From Nocardiopsis listeri NBRC 13360 (GTDB lineage: Bacteria > Actinomycetota > Actinomycetes > Streptosporangiales > Streptosporangiaceae): 64,000 nt of DNA. Under the pieces are notes generated by a model. It worked only from the letters and a program-made list of their open reading frames with translations. It did not search any database and had not been told where the DNA came from. A program made the position numbers and the translations under genes. The DNA lies in contig NZ_BCSH01000037.1 in the NCBI RefSeq assembly GCF_001570765.1, forward strand, positions 1 through 64,000, read 5' to 3'. Positions 1-7,041 of the stretch are shown here, piece after piece; position 1 is the first letter of the stretch; each line of letters begins with the position of its first letter.

Positions 1-167
1 CATTCTCCCCCACCCCGCCCAACAACCAGCAGGATCACGACCCGAGGCGCCCCACCAACCACCCGCCACGCCCACCCAGGGCAGCACGAAACCGGCGAAA
101 CCAGCGGCTCCCCCAAGATCAATGGGATCACGCCCACCAACCCCACCACCACCCCGAACTCCACGTC

Positions 168-176
168 TGTGGATAA
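168..176 (-). promoter_or_regulatory. Isolated DnaA box
   Basis: TGTGGATAA reads TTATCCACA on the minus strand, a 9/9 match to the classical DnaA-box consensus. It stands alone in a non-coding stretch. A single 9-mer can occur by chance, but similar boxes recur at 8032-8064 and 41882-42051. Confidence 0.4.
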
Positions 177-514
177 GCCGGCAGTGACCGGGAGGTCGGG
201 ATGGGTAGGCGCATCAGGTCACCGGTATGACCTCGGCCAGCGGTGATACGAGGTGTTGCCTGTAGGGCCACTGAAGGGGGCTAGAGCCAGCGCCAAGGCA
301 TGACCGTACCCGGCGGTCTACCAGCCCCTGTCCAAGCCCCTGGGCAGGGGCTGGACAGAAGGCCCTGCCCAAGCCCCGCTTCGACTCCGTCTCAGCCCAG
401 GTCCAGAGCCGCGTGCGGGTGCTGTAGGGAGAGCCTTCTCCACCGTCGTCGCTACTGACGTCGTGGCTGCTGAGGTCCGTGAACACGCCCCTGCGTCCCT
501 GACCAAGGCCGCGA

Positions 515-586
515 CACGACAACGACCACAACGGCGCCACCAACCACGACAACGACCACAACGGCCACGACAACGATCACAACGGC
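515..586. repeat. 21-bp tandem repeats (His/Asp-type)
   Basis: A 21-bp unit beginning CACGACAACGACC occurs at 515-535, 545-565 and, with one C-to-T change, 566-586. In the plus frame it reads HDNDHNG three times. That frame has a stop at 500-502 and no start codon before the repeats, so it is not an intact gene. It could be the remnant of a His/Asp-rich metal-binding protein or a simple sequence expansion. Confidence 0.7.
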
Positions 587-735
587 GACAACGGCCGCGA
601 CATGACAACGTCGGCGACCGCTATCGACTACCACCGATAACACCAGGTGAGGCGCAGGGGTGGGGGGAACCGACCCGTGGTGGGCACGGGTCGTACTCGA
701 CGGGCCAGGTCAGGCCCGTGGCGGAGAAACAGCCC

Positions 736-831
736 CTAGTCTTCGTCGACCTCCGGGGCCTCGATGAGCTGCCGCAGCAGCGCAACGAAATCGTCTTCGC
801 TCATCGCCGACCAGTCCACGTGCTCGTTCAT
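736..831 (-). CDS. 31-residue acidic small protein
   Basis: This short reading frame begins MNEHVDWSAMSEDD and ends in an acidic EVDED tail. The start was chosen because GGGGAG lies about 9 bases upstream on the minus strand; the longer in-frame extension has poor coding character. It lies about 130 bp downstream of the 962-1270 gene in the same direction and may share its transcript. No family is recognised. One amphipathic helix (DDFVALLRQLIE) is likely. The short length keeps confidence modest. Confidence 0.4.
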   Translation of the reverse strand: MNEHVDWSAMSEDDFVALLRQLIEAPEVDED

Positions 832-961
832 GTCAGCGATCTCCCCAGAACCCACGGCTGATAAGCCTCGGAGAACCGTATTGCTTCGAGAAGTCTGGGT
901 TAACAACCCGTTGCCGCAGGTGGAGACGGGTGGCCGAAAGCGGACATCGGCCTTTAAGAGG

Positions 962-1270
962 TCAGATGCGCTGCTGGAGGGCGGCTCGGCATTCGGGGCA
1001 ACGGCAGCGCTTGTTGTAGCCGGTGACGGTGCCGTGCGGCAGCGAGGGGTCACGCTGCTCGGTGAGGGTGGCGTCCAGCTGGTCGCCGAAAGCGGTGAGG
1101 ACGCGGGCGGTCGAGAACACCTGTTTGGGGCCGATCCCGAGTTCCGCTGCCGCGTCGTCGATGTGCTTACCCATACGGAGTTTCGCGATGAGACGGGACC
1201 GGGTACTCGGTGGCATCTCCGCCTCCGCGTTCGCGATCAGCTGCTCTGCGTCGTCAAGCGGGTAGCTCAT
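962..1270 (-). CDS. Small HTH/Cys-motif protein, phage-like
   Basis: This is a 102-residue soluble protein. The first half is helical with an HTH-like stretch (HIDDAAAELGIGPKQV, about residues 36-51). The C-terminus carries HGTVTGYNKRCRCPECRAA, a Cys-x-Cys-x2-Cys arrangement common in short actinobacterial and actinophage proteins of unknown role; this family statement is from memory. The ATG start has AGAGGA 6 bases upstream. It is transcribed divergently from the XRE regulator at 1596, with a CTAG-rich direct repeat between them, so it may be that regulator's target. The biochemical function is unknown; DNA binding is inference. Confidence 0.65.
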   Translation of the reverse strand: MSYPLDDAEQLIANAEAEMPPSTRSRLIAKLRMGKHIDDAAAELGIGPKQVFSTARVLTAFGDQLDATLTEQRDPSLPHGTVTGYNKRCRCPECRAALQQRI

Positions 1271-1525
1271 GGGTTTCCTCTACATGTGCGGGTACGCCCG
1301 CCGTGGCGGACACCTCCTGCATCGTACGCGCCTCCTGGCGCGCCCCGGTTGGGTCCGACGCGTCATGGGAGGGCCACGACGAGTGAACGACCTCTTGTGG
1401 GTCATGTGACCACCCAACACCGAACTTTCGCTCACCCATCGTAACAAATACCTGGAATCGGCGAAGGAGAAGCGAGTCACGTCGCCCTTGTTGCATCGAA
1501 TCCGCAGCGGTTTTCTAGAAACTCA

Positions 1526-1540
1526 TTGCTAGATGCTAGG
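1526..1540. promoter_or_regulatory. Putative XRE operator, copy 1
   Basis: TTGCTAGATGCTAGG contains GCTAG twice, 7 bp apart. CTAG is rare in this GC-rich sequence. A near copy, TTGCTAGTCTGCTAGG, lies at 2502-2517 on the other side of the XRE gene. This copy sits in the divergent gap between 1270 and 1596, which suits an autoregulated operator. Binding is inferred. Confidence 0.5.
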
Positions 1541-1595
1541 CATCGTGTTTCGCTGGAGGGACACTTCCGACACTCTGCGTCATTGGATCAGTGTT

Positions 1596-2429
1596 ATGAC
1601 CAGTCCCACGGTCCGTCGACGGCGTCTGTCCGCCGAACTTCGCCATCACCGTGTGCGGTCGGGGATGACCCTCAACGACGTGGCCGAGGAGTTGGAGTGG
1701 TCGCCGGCCAAACTCGGCCACATCGAGACCGGGATCCGTAAGTGGCCCTCGGTCATGGAGATCTCCGCCCTGCTGAAGCTCTACGGGGTCACCGGCGGTC
1801 GACGAGAGGCCATCTTGACCCTCGTTCGAGAATCCCGACTTCGTCCCTGGTGGACGGAGTACGAGGACGTTCTCTCCTCCGCCTACGTGGGCAACGAGGC
1901 CGGAGCGGTCACCATCCGCACCTACGCCGGGATCCTCGTCCCCGACCTGCTCCAGGTCCCGGACTACACGGCCACGGTGGCGCGGTCCCTCGGCCATGGT
2001 GACCACGGTGCCGAACGCATGGTCGCAGCGCACCTCAAACGCCAGGAGATCCTCGAATCCGGTGCTCTGGGCCGCTACCACGCCGTGATCGAAGAGGACG
2101 CGCTCCAGCGTGTCTCCGCGGACCTCTCCCTGCTGCGGGCACAGGCGGGGCGCCTGGTCGAACTCGCCACCGGCTCTGACCACGTCACGGTGCAGCTCCT
2201 CCCCACCTCGGCCGGGCCCCACCCCGGGCTGGCCGGCCCGTTCTCGATCATGGGGTTCGAGGAGGACGAGGCCGACCTCGCCTACGTCGAAGCGACCCAG
2301 GGCGGGGCGATCGTCGAGTCGGAGGAGGCCGTCCGTTTCTGCCATGGGGTCTGGGACCGGCTCACCGGCATCGCCGTGGACCCTCAGGCCACCAAGGGGA
2401 TTCTGCGCCGTATGGCACTGCTCACCTGA
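1596..2429 (+). CDS. XRE-family regulator with DUF5753 domain
   Basis: This 277-residue transcription regulator has an N-terminal helix-turn-helix (about residues 12-65; LRHHRVRSGMTLNDVAEELE, then WSPAKLGHIETG) and a C-terminal DUF5753 effector domain that includes YAGILVPDLLQVPDYT and HVTVQLLPTSAG. The family is abundant in filamentous actinobacteria, usually beside a DUF397 microprotein. None is found here; the only DUF397 gene of the window is at 35633. The start at 1596 gives the family's usual short lead before the HTH; an upstream ATG at 1533 would add 21 residues. CTAG-type direct repeats flank the gene, suggesting autoregulation. Confidence 0.9.
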   Translation: MTSPTVRRRRLSAELRHHRVRSGMTLNDVAEELEWSPAKLGHIETGIRKWPSVMEISALLKLYGVTGGRREAILTLVRESRLRPWWTEYEDVLSSAYVGNEAGAVTIRTYAGILVPDLLQVPDYTATVARSLGHGDHGAERMVAAHLKRQEILESGALGRYHAVIEEDALQRVSADLSLLRAQAGRLVELATGSDHVTVQLLPTSAGPHPGLAGPFSIMGFEEDEADLAYVEATQGGAIVESEEAVRFCHGVWDRLTGIAVDPQATKGILRRMALLT

Positions 2430-2501
2430 GGGTCCGAAGTGGGCCGACTCGAGAAACCCGGTGTGAATCGGTCCACGATGGCAGGGACCGCCCGCAATAG
2501 C

Positions 2502-2517
2502 TTGCTAGTCTGCTAGG
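2502..2517. promoter_or_regulatory. Putative XRE operator, copy 2
   Basis: TTGCTAGTCTGCTAGG matches the site at 1526-1540 except for one extra base between the two GCTAG units. It lies between the XRE gene and the DLW-39 gene. If bound by the same regulator, it could place the DLW-39 gene under its control. Confidence 0.45.
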
Positions 2518-2609
2518 TGACAACCTCATAAAGTTGCCCTCGGTGCCCTCGCCCAATGGCGGGAGCCCGTGTGTACGACCGGTTTTCCAACTGAGAAAGG
2601 GTCCGGACA

Positions 2610-2732
2610 GTGAAGAAGATCATCGTTCTGGCGCTGGTGGCCCTCGGGGCTTTCGCCGTCTACCGCAAGATCCAGGCGGACCGCGCCGAGCTCGACCTGT
2701 GGACGGAAGCCACCGCGGCCAGCGAGAGCTGA
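2610..2732 (+). CDS. DLW-39 family microprotein
   Basis: This 40-residue protein starts with GTG (VKKIIVLALVALGAF) and carries the diagnostic Asp-Leu-Trp stretch (AELDLWTEAT) at about residues 27-36. Actinobacterial DLW-39 proteins have this size: one N-terminal membrane helix or signal-like segment followed by a short polar tail. GAGAAAGG lies about 9 bases upstream of the GTG. In many actinobacteria the gene lies between gyrA and tRNA-Ala, as tRNA-Ala does here. Its function is not known. The family call rests on the motif and the context. Confidence 0.8.
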   Translation: MKKIIVLALVALGAFAVYRKIQADRAELDLWTEATAASES

Positions 2733-2971
2733 TCGCGGACCCTCCTGGCCACCGACAGGGGGCCGGTGGGTTTCCCGTCGCGGGTTCGACGGTGCACACC
2801 ACGTGTGTCGCCCGGCGTCCGCTAGTGACACGAAGACGTGGGTGGGCCGACAACCCCGTGGTGCGACCCACGGCTTTGTGCTGTGTCCGGCCCTCTGTCA
2901 TGTGCGCCCGGAGCACCCTCCGATACGGGTATGCTCTGCAATGGTGAACGGGTCAGGCCCGGAACCGAAAC

Positions 2972-3044
2972 GGGGCCATAGCTCAGCTGGCAGAGCGCCG
3001 GTTTTGCATACCGGAGGTCAGGGGTTCGACTCCCCTTGGCTCCA
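2972..3044 (+). tRNA. tRNA-Ala (TGC)
   Basis: A 73-nt cloverleaf. The 7-bp acceptor stem pairs GGGGCCA with TGGCTCC (one G-T pair). The D-loop begins AGCTCAGCTGG, the anticodon loop TTTGCAT carries anticodon TGC, and the T-arm reads GGGGTTCGACTCCCC. The discriminator is A and CCA is not encoded. A terminator hairpin follows at once. Confidence 0.97.
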
Positions 3045-3056
3045 CTCCTCTTCGAG

Positions 3057-3095
3057 ACGACCCTGCTCGCGCGTACGACGCGCCGGCAGGGTCGT
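3057..3095 (+). terminator. Terminator after tRNA-Ala
   Basis: ACGACCCTGC and GCAGGGTCGT form a perfect 10-bp stem, followed by TTCGTCTTT. It starts 12 bases after the tRNA. Confidence 0.85.
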
Positions 3096-3315
3096 TTCGT
3101 CTTTCCGGGTGTGATCTGGGCCATCGGCGCGGGCCGGTGGTCGGTTCGAGCCGCCCGGCGGCCACTCCTCTCCCCCCTGACTCCAGGCGTCCCCTCGCGG
3201 CCGTCCATGCGTCCAGGCCACTGTCCACCGGACGCGACGACGAGGATCACCGCCGGGCCGAGGCGACGCTTGTGGACACGGAGGAGCTCCTCGCCACGTC
3301 GGTGTCACGCCGGTC

Positions 3316-3691
3316 GTGGTAGTCACCCTGGTCGAGATGGGCCTGGTGGACTACACCCGGATGGTTCTCGGGACGGCCGCCGGTGGTGCTGTAGAGGACC
3401 CGGGACGGGGTCATCGTGCCGGGGTGCGGCCTGGCCGCGGCCGACTTCCCCAACGTCGACCTGGTGATCGTCGTGGGAGCCGACGGCGTGGTCGACCCGG
3501 TGGCCGACCGGGCGATCGGAGCCCCGAGCGCCGGGGTGCCCATCTGGACGTGGAGAACGCCGACGGCTGACGGTGGTGAAACTGTTCGAGCCGGACCACC
3601 ACATGAGGCTGTTCGGCGACGCGAAGCAGGGCCCGGAGGACCTGACGTGGGAGTTCCGGGCCGTGCTTCCGGCCACTGAGCCCTGGGAATA
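3316..3691 (+). pseudogene. Frameshifted gene remnant
   Basis: Three consecutive stretches of protein-like, high-GC3 sequence lie in different plus frames. The first has VVVTLVEMGLVDYTRMVL (from about 3316). The second, in another frame from about 3410, has GCGLAAADFPNVDLVIVVGA and DGVVDPVADRAIGAPSAG. The third runs from about 3571 to the stop at 3691 and has VKLFEPDHHMRLFGDAKQG then EDLTWEFRAVLP. Read together they suggest one gene broken by two frameshifts. Upstream sequence (RRAEATLVDTEELLATS, ending 3322) may be its N-terminal continuation. I do not recognise the family. Sequencing error is a possible alternative to true decay. Confidence 0.5.
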
Positions 3692-3714
3692 ATTCGTCGG
3701 AAAAACCATTTTTC

Positions 3715-3745
3715 GGGACCTTCTTCCGGTTGGAAAGAAGGTCCC
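3715..3745. terminator. Hairpin after gene remnant
   Basis: GGGACCTTCTT and AAGAAGGTCCC form an 11-bp perfect stem with a 9-nt loop, 24 bp after the stop of the remnant at 3691. There is no clear U-tract on the plus side, so termination is inferred. Confidence 0.55.
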
Positions 3746-3944
3746 GGGTGTCGTGCCGGCGCATTTGTCTAGGTTACTGAATAGTAGTTCCTGGGCGCCC
3801 CATGCAGGTGGGGAAAGGGCGGGTGGTGGGATTGCGCAGTGTGGTCATCGGAAGGCGTTCTCTAGTCCGTTCGGGTGGGTTCGTGTCCTGCCCGCCCGGT
3901 TCGGTCAGGCCTGTCCGTGTGGGGCGTCCTGCTCACGAGATGGC

Positions 3945-4103
3945 ATGAAGTCGCAGGTCATTAAGGTTGTGGAAGAATGGTCCGAAGGGGAGGTTTCCCT
4001 CCTTTCCCCGGAGAGGGCTCCTATCACATGTAGTGACTCTCCGTGTGTGTATGATGACACTTCCAGTGGAGGCAATGGTCCTAGTGGGCCATATGAGAAA
4101 TAG
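3945..4103 (+). CDS. Candidate 52-residue peptide, low GC
   Basis: The open frame begins MKSQVIKVVEEWSEGE and ends in a C-terminal segment with two Cys and many Ser, Thr, Gly and Asp residues (ITCSDSPCVYDDTSSGG). It has roughly the leader/core look of a ribosomal peptide precursor, but no modifying enzyme lies nearby. Third-position GC is near half, far below neighbouring genes, so the DNA may be recently acquired or simply non-coding. There is no convincing Shine-Dalgarno before the ATG. No family is recognised. I list it as a candidate only. Confidence 0.25.
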   Translation: MKSQVIKVVEEWSEGEVSLLSPERAPITCSDSPCVYDDTSSGGNGPSGPYEK

Positions 4104-4295
4104 GCCTCTTGGGGTCTGTTGGTGAACTGGGACGATCCGTAGTTTCGACACCAACGACAACGAGGAACACAGCACGCCGAAACGAACGACCCCCGAAGGT
4201 GAGCCGAACGGCCCCCCGTCCGGCCTCTTGCAAAGTCCTCGGATCGGTCCGCTGAACCCCTCGCCCGCCGACAGCCGGTCGGCGGGTTTCGATCA

Positions 4296-4322
4296 CCACA
4301 CATGCTGATCTTGGGAGTGGGG
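4296..4322 (+). promoter_or_regulatory. Leader element shared with 4925-4947
   Basis: CCACACA, 8 bases, then TTGGGAGTGGGG precede the whiB ATG at 4327. The same two blocks precede the start at 4948 (CCACACA 4925-4931, TTGGGAGTGGGG 4936-4947). A looser copy (TGGGAAGTGGG) precedes the second whiB at 58367. The G-rich block can act as a Shine-Dalgarno; the full shared leader may be a common regulatory element. Confidence 0.5.
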
Positions 4323-4326
4323 CAAC

Positions 4327-4656
4327 ATGTGGAATGAGAAGACGGCGGCTCGTGCCAAGTGCCGCGAAATCGACCCCGACGCACTGTTCGTCCAGGGTGC
4401 CGCGCAGAACCGTGCCAAACTGATCTGCCGTGGCTGCCCGGTTCGGACCCAGTGCCTCGCCGAGGCGCTGGACAGCCGGATCGAGTTCGGAGTCTGGGGC
4501 GGTATGACCGAGCGCGAGCGCCGCGCTCTACTGCGTCGTCGCAAGGACGTCACCAGCTGGTATGACCTCCTCACCAGCGCCGAGAAGCGTTATGAGGAGG
4601 AGAGGACCCAGCAGGAGCCGGTGCACGGCGAACCGGCCGTCGCCGCCGGGCACTGA
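4327..4656 (+). CDS. WhiB-family iron-sulfur regulator (WhiB4/WblA-like)
   Basis: This 109-residue protein has the four WhiB cysteines at 12, 34, 37 and 43 (C, then CRGC, then TQC), which ligate a [4Fe-4S] cluster. The GVWGG turn (about 53-57) and the following basic helix (ERERRALLRRR) bind DNA or sigma factor in known members. It shares about 60% or more of its first 75 residues with the window's second WhiB at 58367, including identical cysteine spacing and an MW start. That second gene sits in the whiB4 context, so this copy is a paralogue. Its G-rich leader is shared with the gene at 4948. A redox-sensing developmental role is inferred from the family. Confidence 0.93.
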   Translation: MWNEKTAARAKCREIDPDALFVQGAAQNRAKLICRGCPVRTQCLAEALDSRIEFGVWGGMTERERRALLRRRKDVTSWYDLLTSAEKRYEEERTQQEPVHGEPAVAAGH

Positions 4657-4947
4657 CCCGAGGAGGGCGTTGGGGAGGGGAGCCCCGACGCCGATCGTGA
4701 CGAGGATGCTCGCGCGAGGCCGTGAGGGAGGCCGGGCGCGGAGCGAGGGGACCAACCCGATTCATCGACATGCCGACCCGGCTGGACGGGCCGATGGTCG
4801 GAAGCCGCCACCTCCTTTCGGAGGACCGGCGGATCAGGGGAGGATCAGGGACGACCCCCATATCCGCACCCGTCTCCATGCCGCATTATGGAGGAGGGCG
4901 CGATCATCCTCGTACGGTCGAGCCCCACACAGTCTTTGGGAGTGGGG

Positions 4948-5598
4948 ATGTCAGAGCAGAGCCGGCGGGACCCGCGGCCATGGGTCCCGAACGAGCCAAG
5001 GCCACAGGTACGTCTCACCCACCAGGACCGGGACGCCGTGGCGGAGGTCCTGCGCGAGGCATACGCCAAGGGGCAGCTGGAGGAGGACGAGTTCGACGAA
5101 CGGATCGACCAGGCGATGCGGGCCAAGGTCGCTTCGGAGCTCGTCCCGCTCACCACGGACCTGGGTGTTCAGGGATTCGACGGGAACACGCCTCCCGGGC
5201 AGGCCCGGGAGGAACGGTCCCGGGGTGGCAAGCGTGGTCCGAACGACCTACGGAACATGCGGACCGACAATCCGGTGGAGAAGGTCGGAGCCGGCCTGAG
5301 TCACGCCTCGGCGTTCTTCTTCCCGCTTCTGGGGCCGTTGCTGGTTCTGTTGGTCAGTCCGAACAGCACGAGTTTCATGCGCAGGCACGCGCTGGAGGCG
5401 CTGAACTTCCAGCTCTGGTGGCTCGTCGCCATCCTCAGCAGTGTGGTGCTGTCGGCCCTGGTCCTCCCGGTCTTGCTGCTGATCGCCGTGGCCATCGGCG
5501 GGTTGGTCCTGCCGGTCATGGCGGCGGCGACCAACATCATGGGCAACGGGTGGCGTTACCCGCTGACCTATCGCTTCATCAAGGACGACCAGGAGTGA
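4948..5598 (+). CDS. DUF1707 and DUF4870 membrane protein
   Basis: A 216-residue protein. The N-terminal half holds a DUF1707 domain (about residues 22-68; LTHQDRDAVAEVLREAYAKG, EDEFDERIDQAMRAK), typical of actinobacterial membrane proteins. The C-terminal half is DUF4870-like (about 110-214), with two or three membrane helices and HALEALNFQLWW, followed by GNGWRYPLTYRFIKD. The ATG at 4948 was chosen because TTGGGAGTGGGG immediately precedes it; an in-frame ATG at 4888 has no such site. The leader matches that of the upstream whiB. A bidirectional hairpin follows. No enzymatic function is known for this pairing; envelope localisation is clear. Confidence 0.85.
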   Translation: MSEQSRRDPRPWVPNEPRPQVRLTHQDRDAVAEVLREAYAKGQLEEDEFDERIDQAMRAKVASELVPLTTDLGVQGFDGNTPPGQAREERSRGGKRGPNDLRNMRTDNPVEKVGAGLSHASAFFFPLLGPLLVLLVSPNSTSFMRRHALEALNFQLWWLVAILSSVVLSALVLPVLLLIAVAIGGLVLPVMAAATNIMGNGWRYPLTYRFIKDDQE

Positions 5599-5605
5599 TG
5601 ACACA

Positions 5606-5640
5606 CCTCGGGCCCGGGGAGGAGATCCCCGGGCCCGAGG
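5606..5640. terminator. Bidirectional terminator
   Basis: CCTCGGGCCCGGGG and CCCCGGGCCCGAGG form a perfect 14-bp stem between the convergent genes ending at 5598 (plus) and 5648 (minus). Confidence 0.85.
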
Positions 5641-5647
5641 TACAGGA

Positions 5648-6238
5648 TCACTTGCCGGGCCGGCCGTTGTCCTTGGCGCGACCCTCACCGGTGGTGGCGC
5701 GCACCTTCTCCTTCGTCTTGGCGGAGGCGGTCTTGGCGTTCTCGGCCGCCTCGTCCGCCACCTCGGCGGCCTTCTCCCCCAGGTTCTCGCGGGTCTCACG
5801 GACCTGTTCGCGGGCCTGGTCCAGGTGCTCCTGCCATTCGGCGTCCTGGGAGGCCTGGCGCAGGCGGATCAGTGAGTACACGACCACGCCGCCGACCAGG
5901 GCGGCGCCGCCGATCACGACACCGCGGGGGATCCGACGGCCACCTCCGCGGAACAACCGCAGCCCACGACGTGCGGGCTTGGGGTCGATCCGCTGGGCGG
6001 CGGTGGTCAGCAGGCCGGCCACTCGCGGGGCCACGGTGTCCTCGACACGCAACGCGGCGCTCTCCAACCGAGGTGCGGTCCAGCCACGGGCCTGGATGAG
6101 CTTCAGGGCCGCCTGGTCCCTGGCCTGGTCTGCGTAGGGGCCGAATCGGTCGGCCTGGTCCCTGGCCAGGTCCTGCAGGCGGGCGAGGGCAACCTCCGCC
6201 TCCTTGCGTGCCTTGCGACGCTTGGCAGTGATAGGCAC
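5648..6238 (-). CDS. DUF5324 family protein
   Basis: A 196-residue protein. A basic, helical N-terminus (about 1-75, rich in Ala, Arg and Asp-Gln repeats) is followed by one membrane helix (about 106-122; VVIGGAALVGGVVVYSLI). A long Ala/Glu/Lys coiled-coil or disordered tail contains repeated AAE and KTK motifs. This matches the DUF5324 proteins of streptomycetes and relatives as I remember them. It diverges from the cyclophilin gene across a 240-bp gap. The function is unknown; the make-up suggests a membrane-anchored structural or apolipoprotein-like helical protein. Confidence 0.7.
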   Translation of the reverse strand: MPITAKRRKARKEAEVALARLQDLARDQADRFGPYADQARDQAALKLIQARGWTAPRLESAALRVEDTVAPRVAGLLTTAAQRIDPKPARRGLRLFRGGGRRIPRGVVIGGAALVGGVVVYSLIRLRQASQDAEWQEHLDQAREQVRETRENLGEKAAEVADEAAENAKTASAKTKEKVRATTGEGRAKDNGRPGK

Positions 6239-6478
6239 GTCGTCAGCTCCTTTGATCGTTTCGCCTGTTCGTACGGATTCTCCACCCGATGGTCGACGCG
6301 TCAGACCATGGATGGTGCTGCTCGTCGTCCTTCCCCGTTATCCGGGTGTTATCTCAACATACGTCCTCTGCGTCTGTGATCTACGTTTCGACACTGTGTG
6401 CGGCCCTTCGGGATCTGCCTGACCGCCGTGGAGGGAACGGTAACGTGAGCACGTAATCTCACTCGATCGAAAGGCACT

Positions 6479-7006
6479 GTGGTGTCGGACTCCACGGGTC
6501 AGCCCACCGCGCGGCTGAACACCTCCAAGGGAACCATCGTCGTCAAGCTGTTCGAGGAGCAGGCGCCGGAGACGGTCGCCAACTTCATCGGGCTGGCCGA
6601 CGGCTCCAAGCAGTGGATGGACCCCGCCACGGGCAAGCCGTCCAACAACAGCCTCTACGAGGGCACGATCTTCCACCGTGTCATCGACGGCTTCATGATC
6701 CAGGGTGGCGACCCGCTGGGCACCGGTCGCGGTGGCCCCGGCTACACCTTCAAGGACGAGATCCACCCGAGCCTCCGTTTCGACCGTCCGTTCCTGCTGG
6801 CGATGGCCAACGCCGGTCCGGGCACCAACGGCTCGCAGTTCTTCATCACCGTCACCGAGCCCAACTGGCTCGACGGTCGCCACACCATCTTCGGTGAGGT
6901 CGTCGAGGGCGCCGAGATCGTCAGCGGCATCAGCAAGGTCGACACCGACGCGCAGGACCGTCCCCGCGAGGACATCGTGATCAACAGCGTCGAGATCACC
7001 CGTTAA
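6479..7006 (+). CDS. ppiA: Cyclophilin-type peptidyl-prolyl isomerase
   Basis: This 175-residue single-domain cyclophilin catalyses cis-trans isomerisation of Xaa-Pro bonds during protein folding. The active-site signature is present: FHRVIDGFMIQGGDP (about 63-77), then FLLAMANAGPGTNGSQFFIT (about 101-120), with the catalytic Arg in FHRV and the substrate-binding Phe in QFFIT. There is no signal peptide, so it is cytoplasmic. Two adjacent GTG codons (6479 and 6482) compete; AAAGG lies 5 bases upstream of the first. In actinobacteria this gene commonly lies near gyrA and upstream of the pknB cluster, as here. It is followed 35 bp later by the rhomboid gene. Confidence 0.95.
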   Translation: MVSDSTGQPTARLNTSKGTIVVKLFEEQAPETVANFIGLADGSKQWMDPATGKPSNNSLYEGTIFHRVIDGFMIQGGDPLGTGRGGPGYTFKDEIHPSLRFDRPFLLAMANAGPGTNGSQFFITVTEPNWLDGRHTIFGEVVEGAEIVSGISKVDTDAQDRPREDIVINSVEITR

Positions 7007-7041
7007 AGACACGGTGAGAACCAAGGAGTGACCAGACGCCC

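Larger units (their letters stand above)
1..735. other. Gene-poor stretch at window start
   Basis: I see no credible coding region here: the open frames are low-complexity and lack ribosome binding sites. It holds an exact DnaA-box consensus (168-176), an AGGTCA-N6-TGACCT inverted repeat (216-233) that could be an operator, and the 21-bp repeats at 515-586. The tRNA-Ala and DLW-39 gene downstream suggest that gyrA lies to the left, but no gyrA sequence is visible. Confidence 0.5.

Noticed and set aside
214-643. Overlapping minus-strand open frames across the GC-rich start
   Set aside because: Low-complexity Val/Arg-rich translations, mutually overlapping, no Shine-Dalgarno; they are shadows of the repeat.
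4722-6137. Long plus-strand open frame over the DUF1707 and DUF5324 genes
   Set aside because: It runs across two well-supported genes in another frame and strand and crosses a terminator hairpin. Translation is Pro/Arg-rich and protein-unlike.
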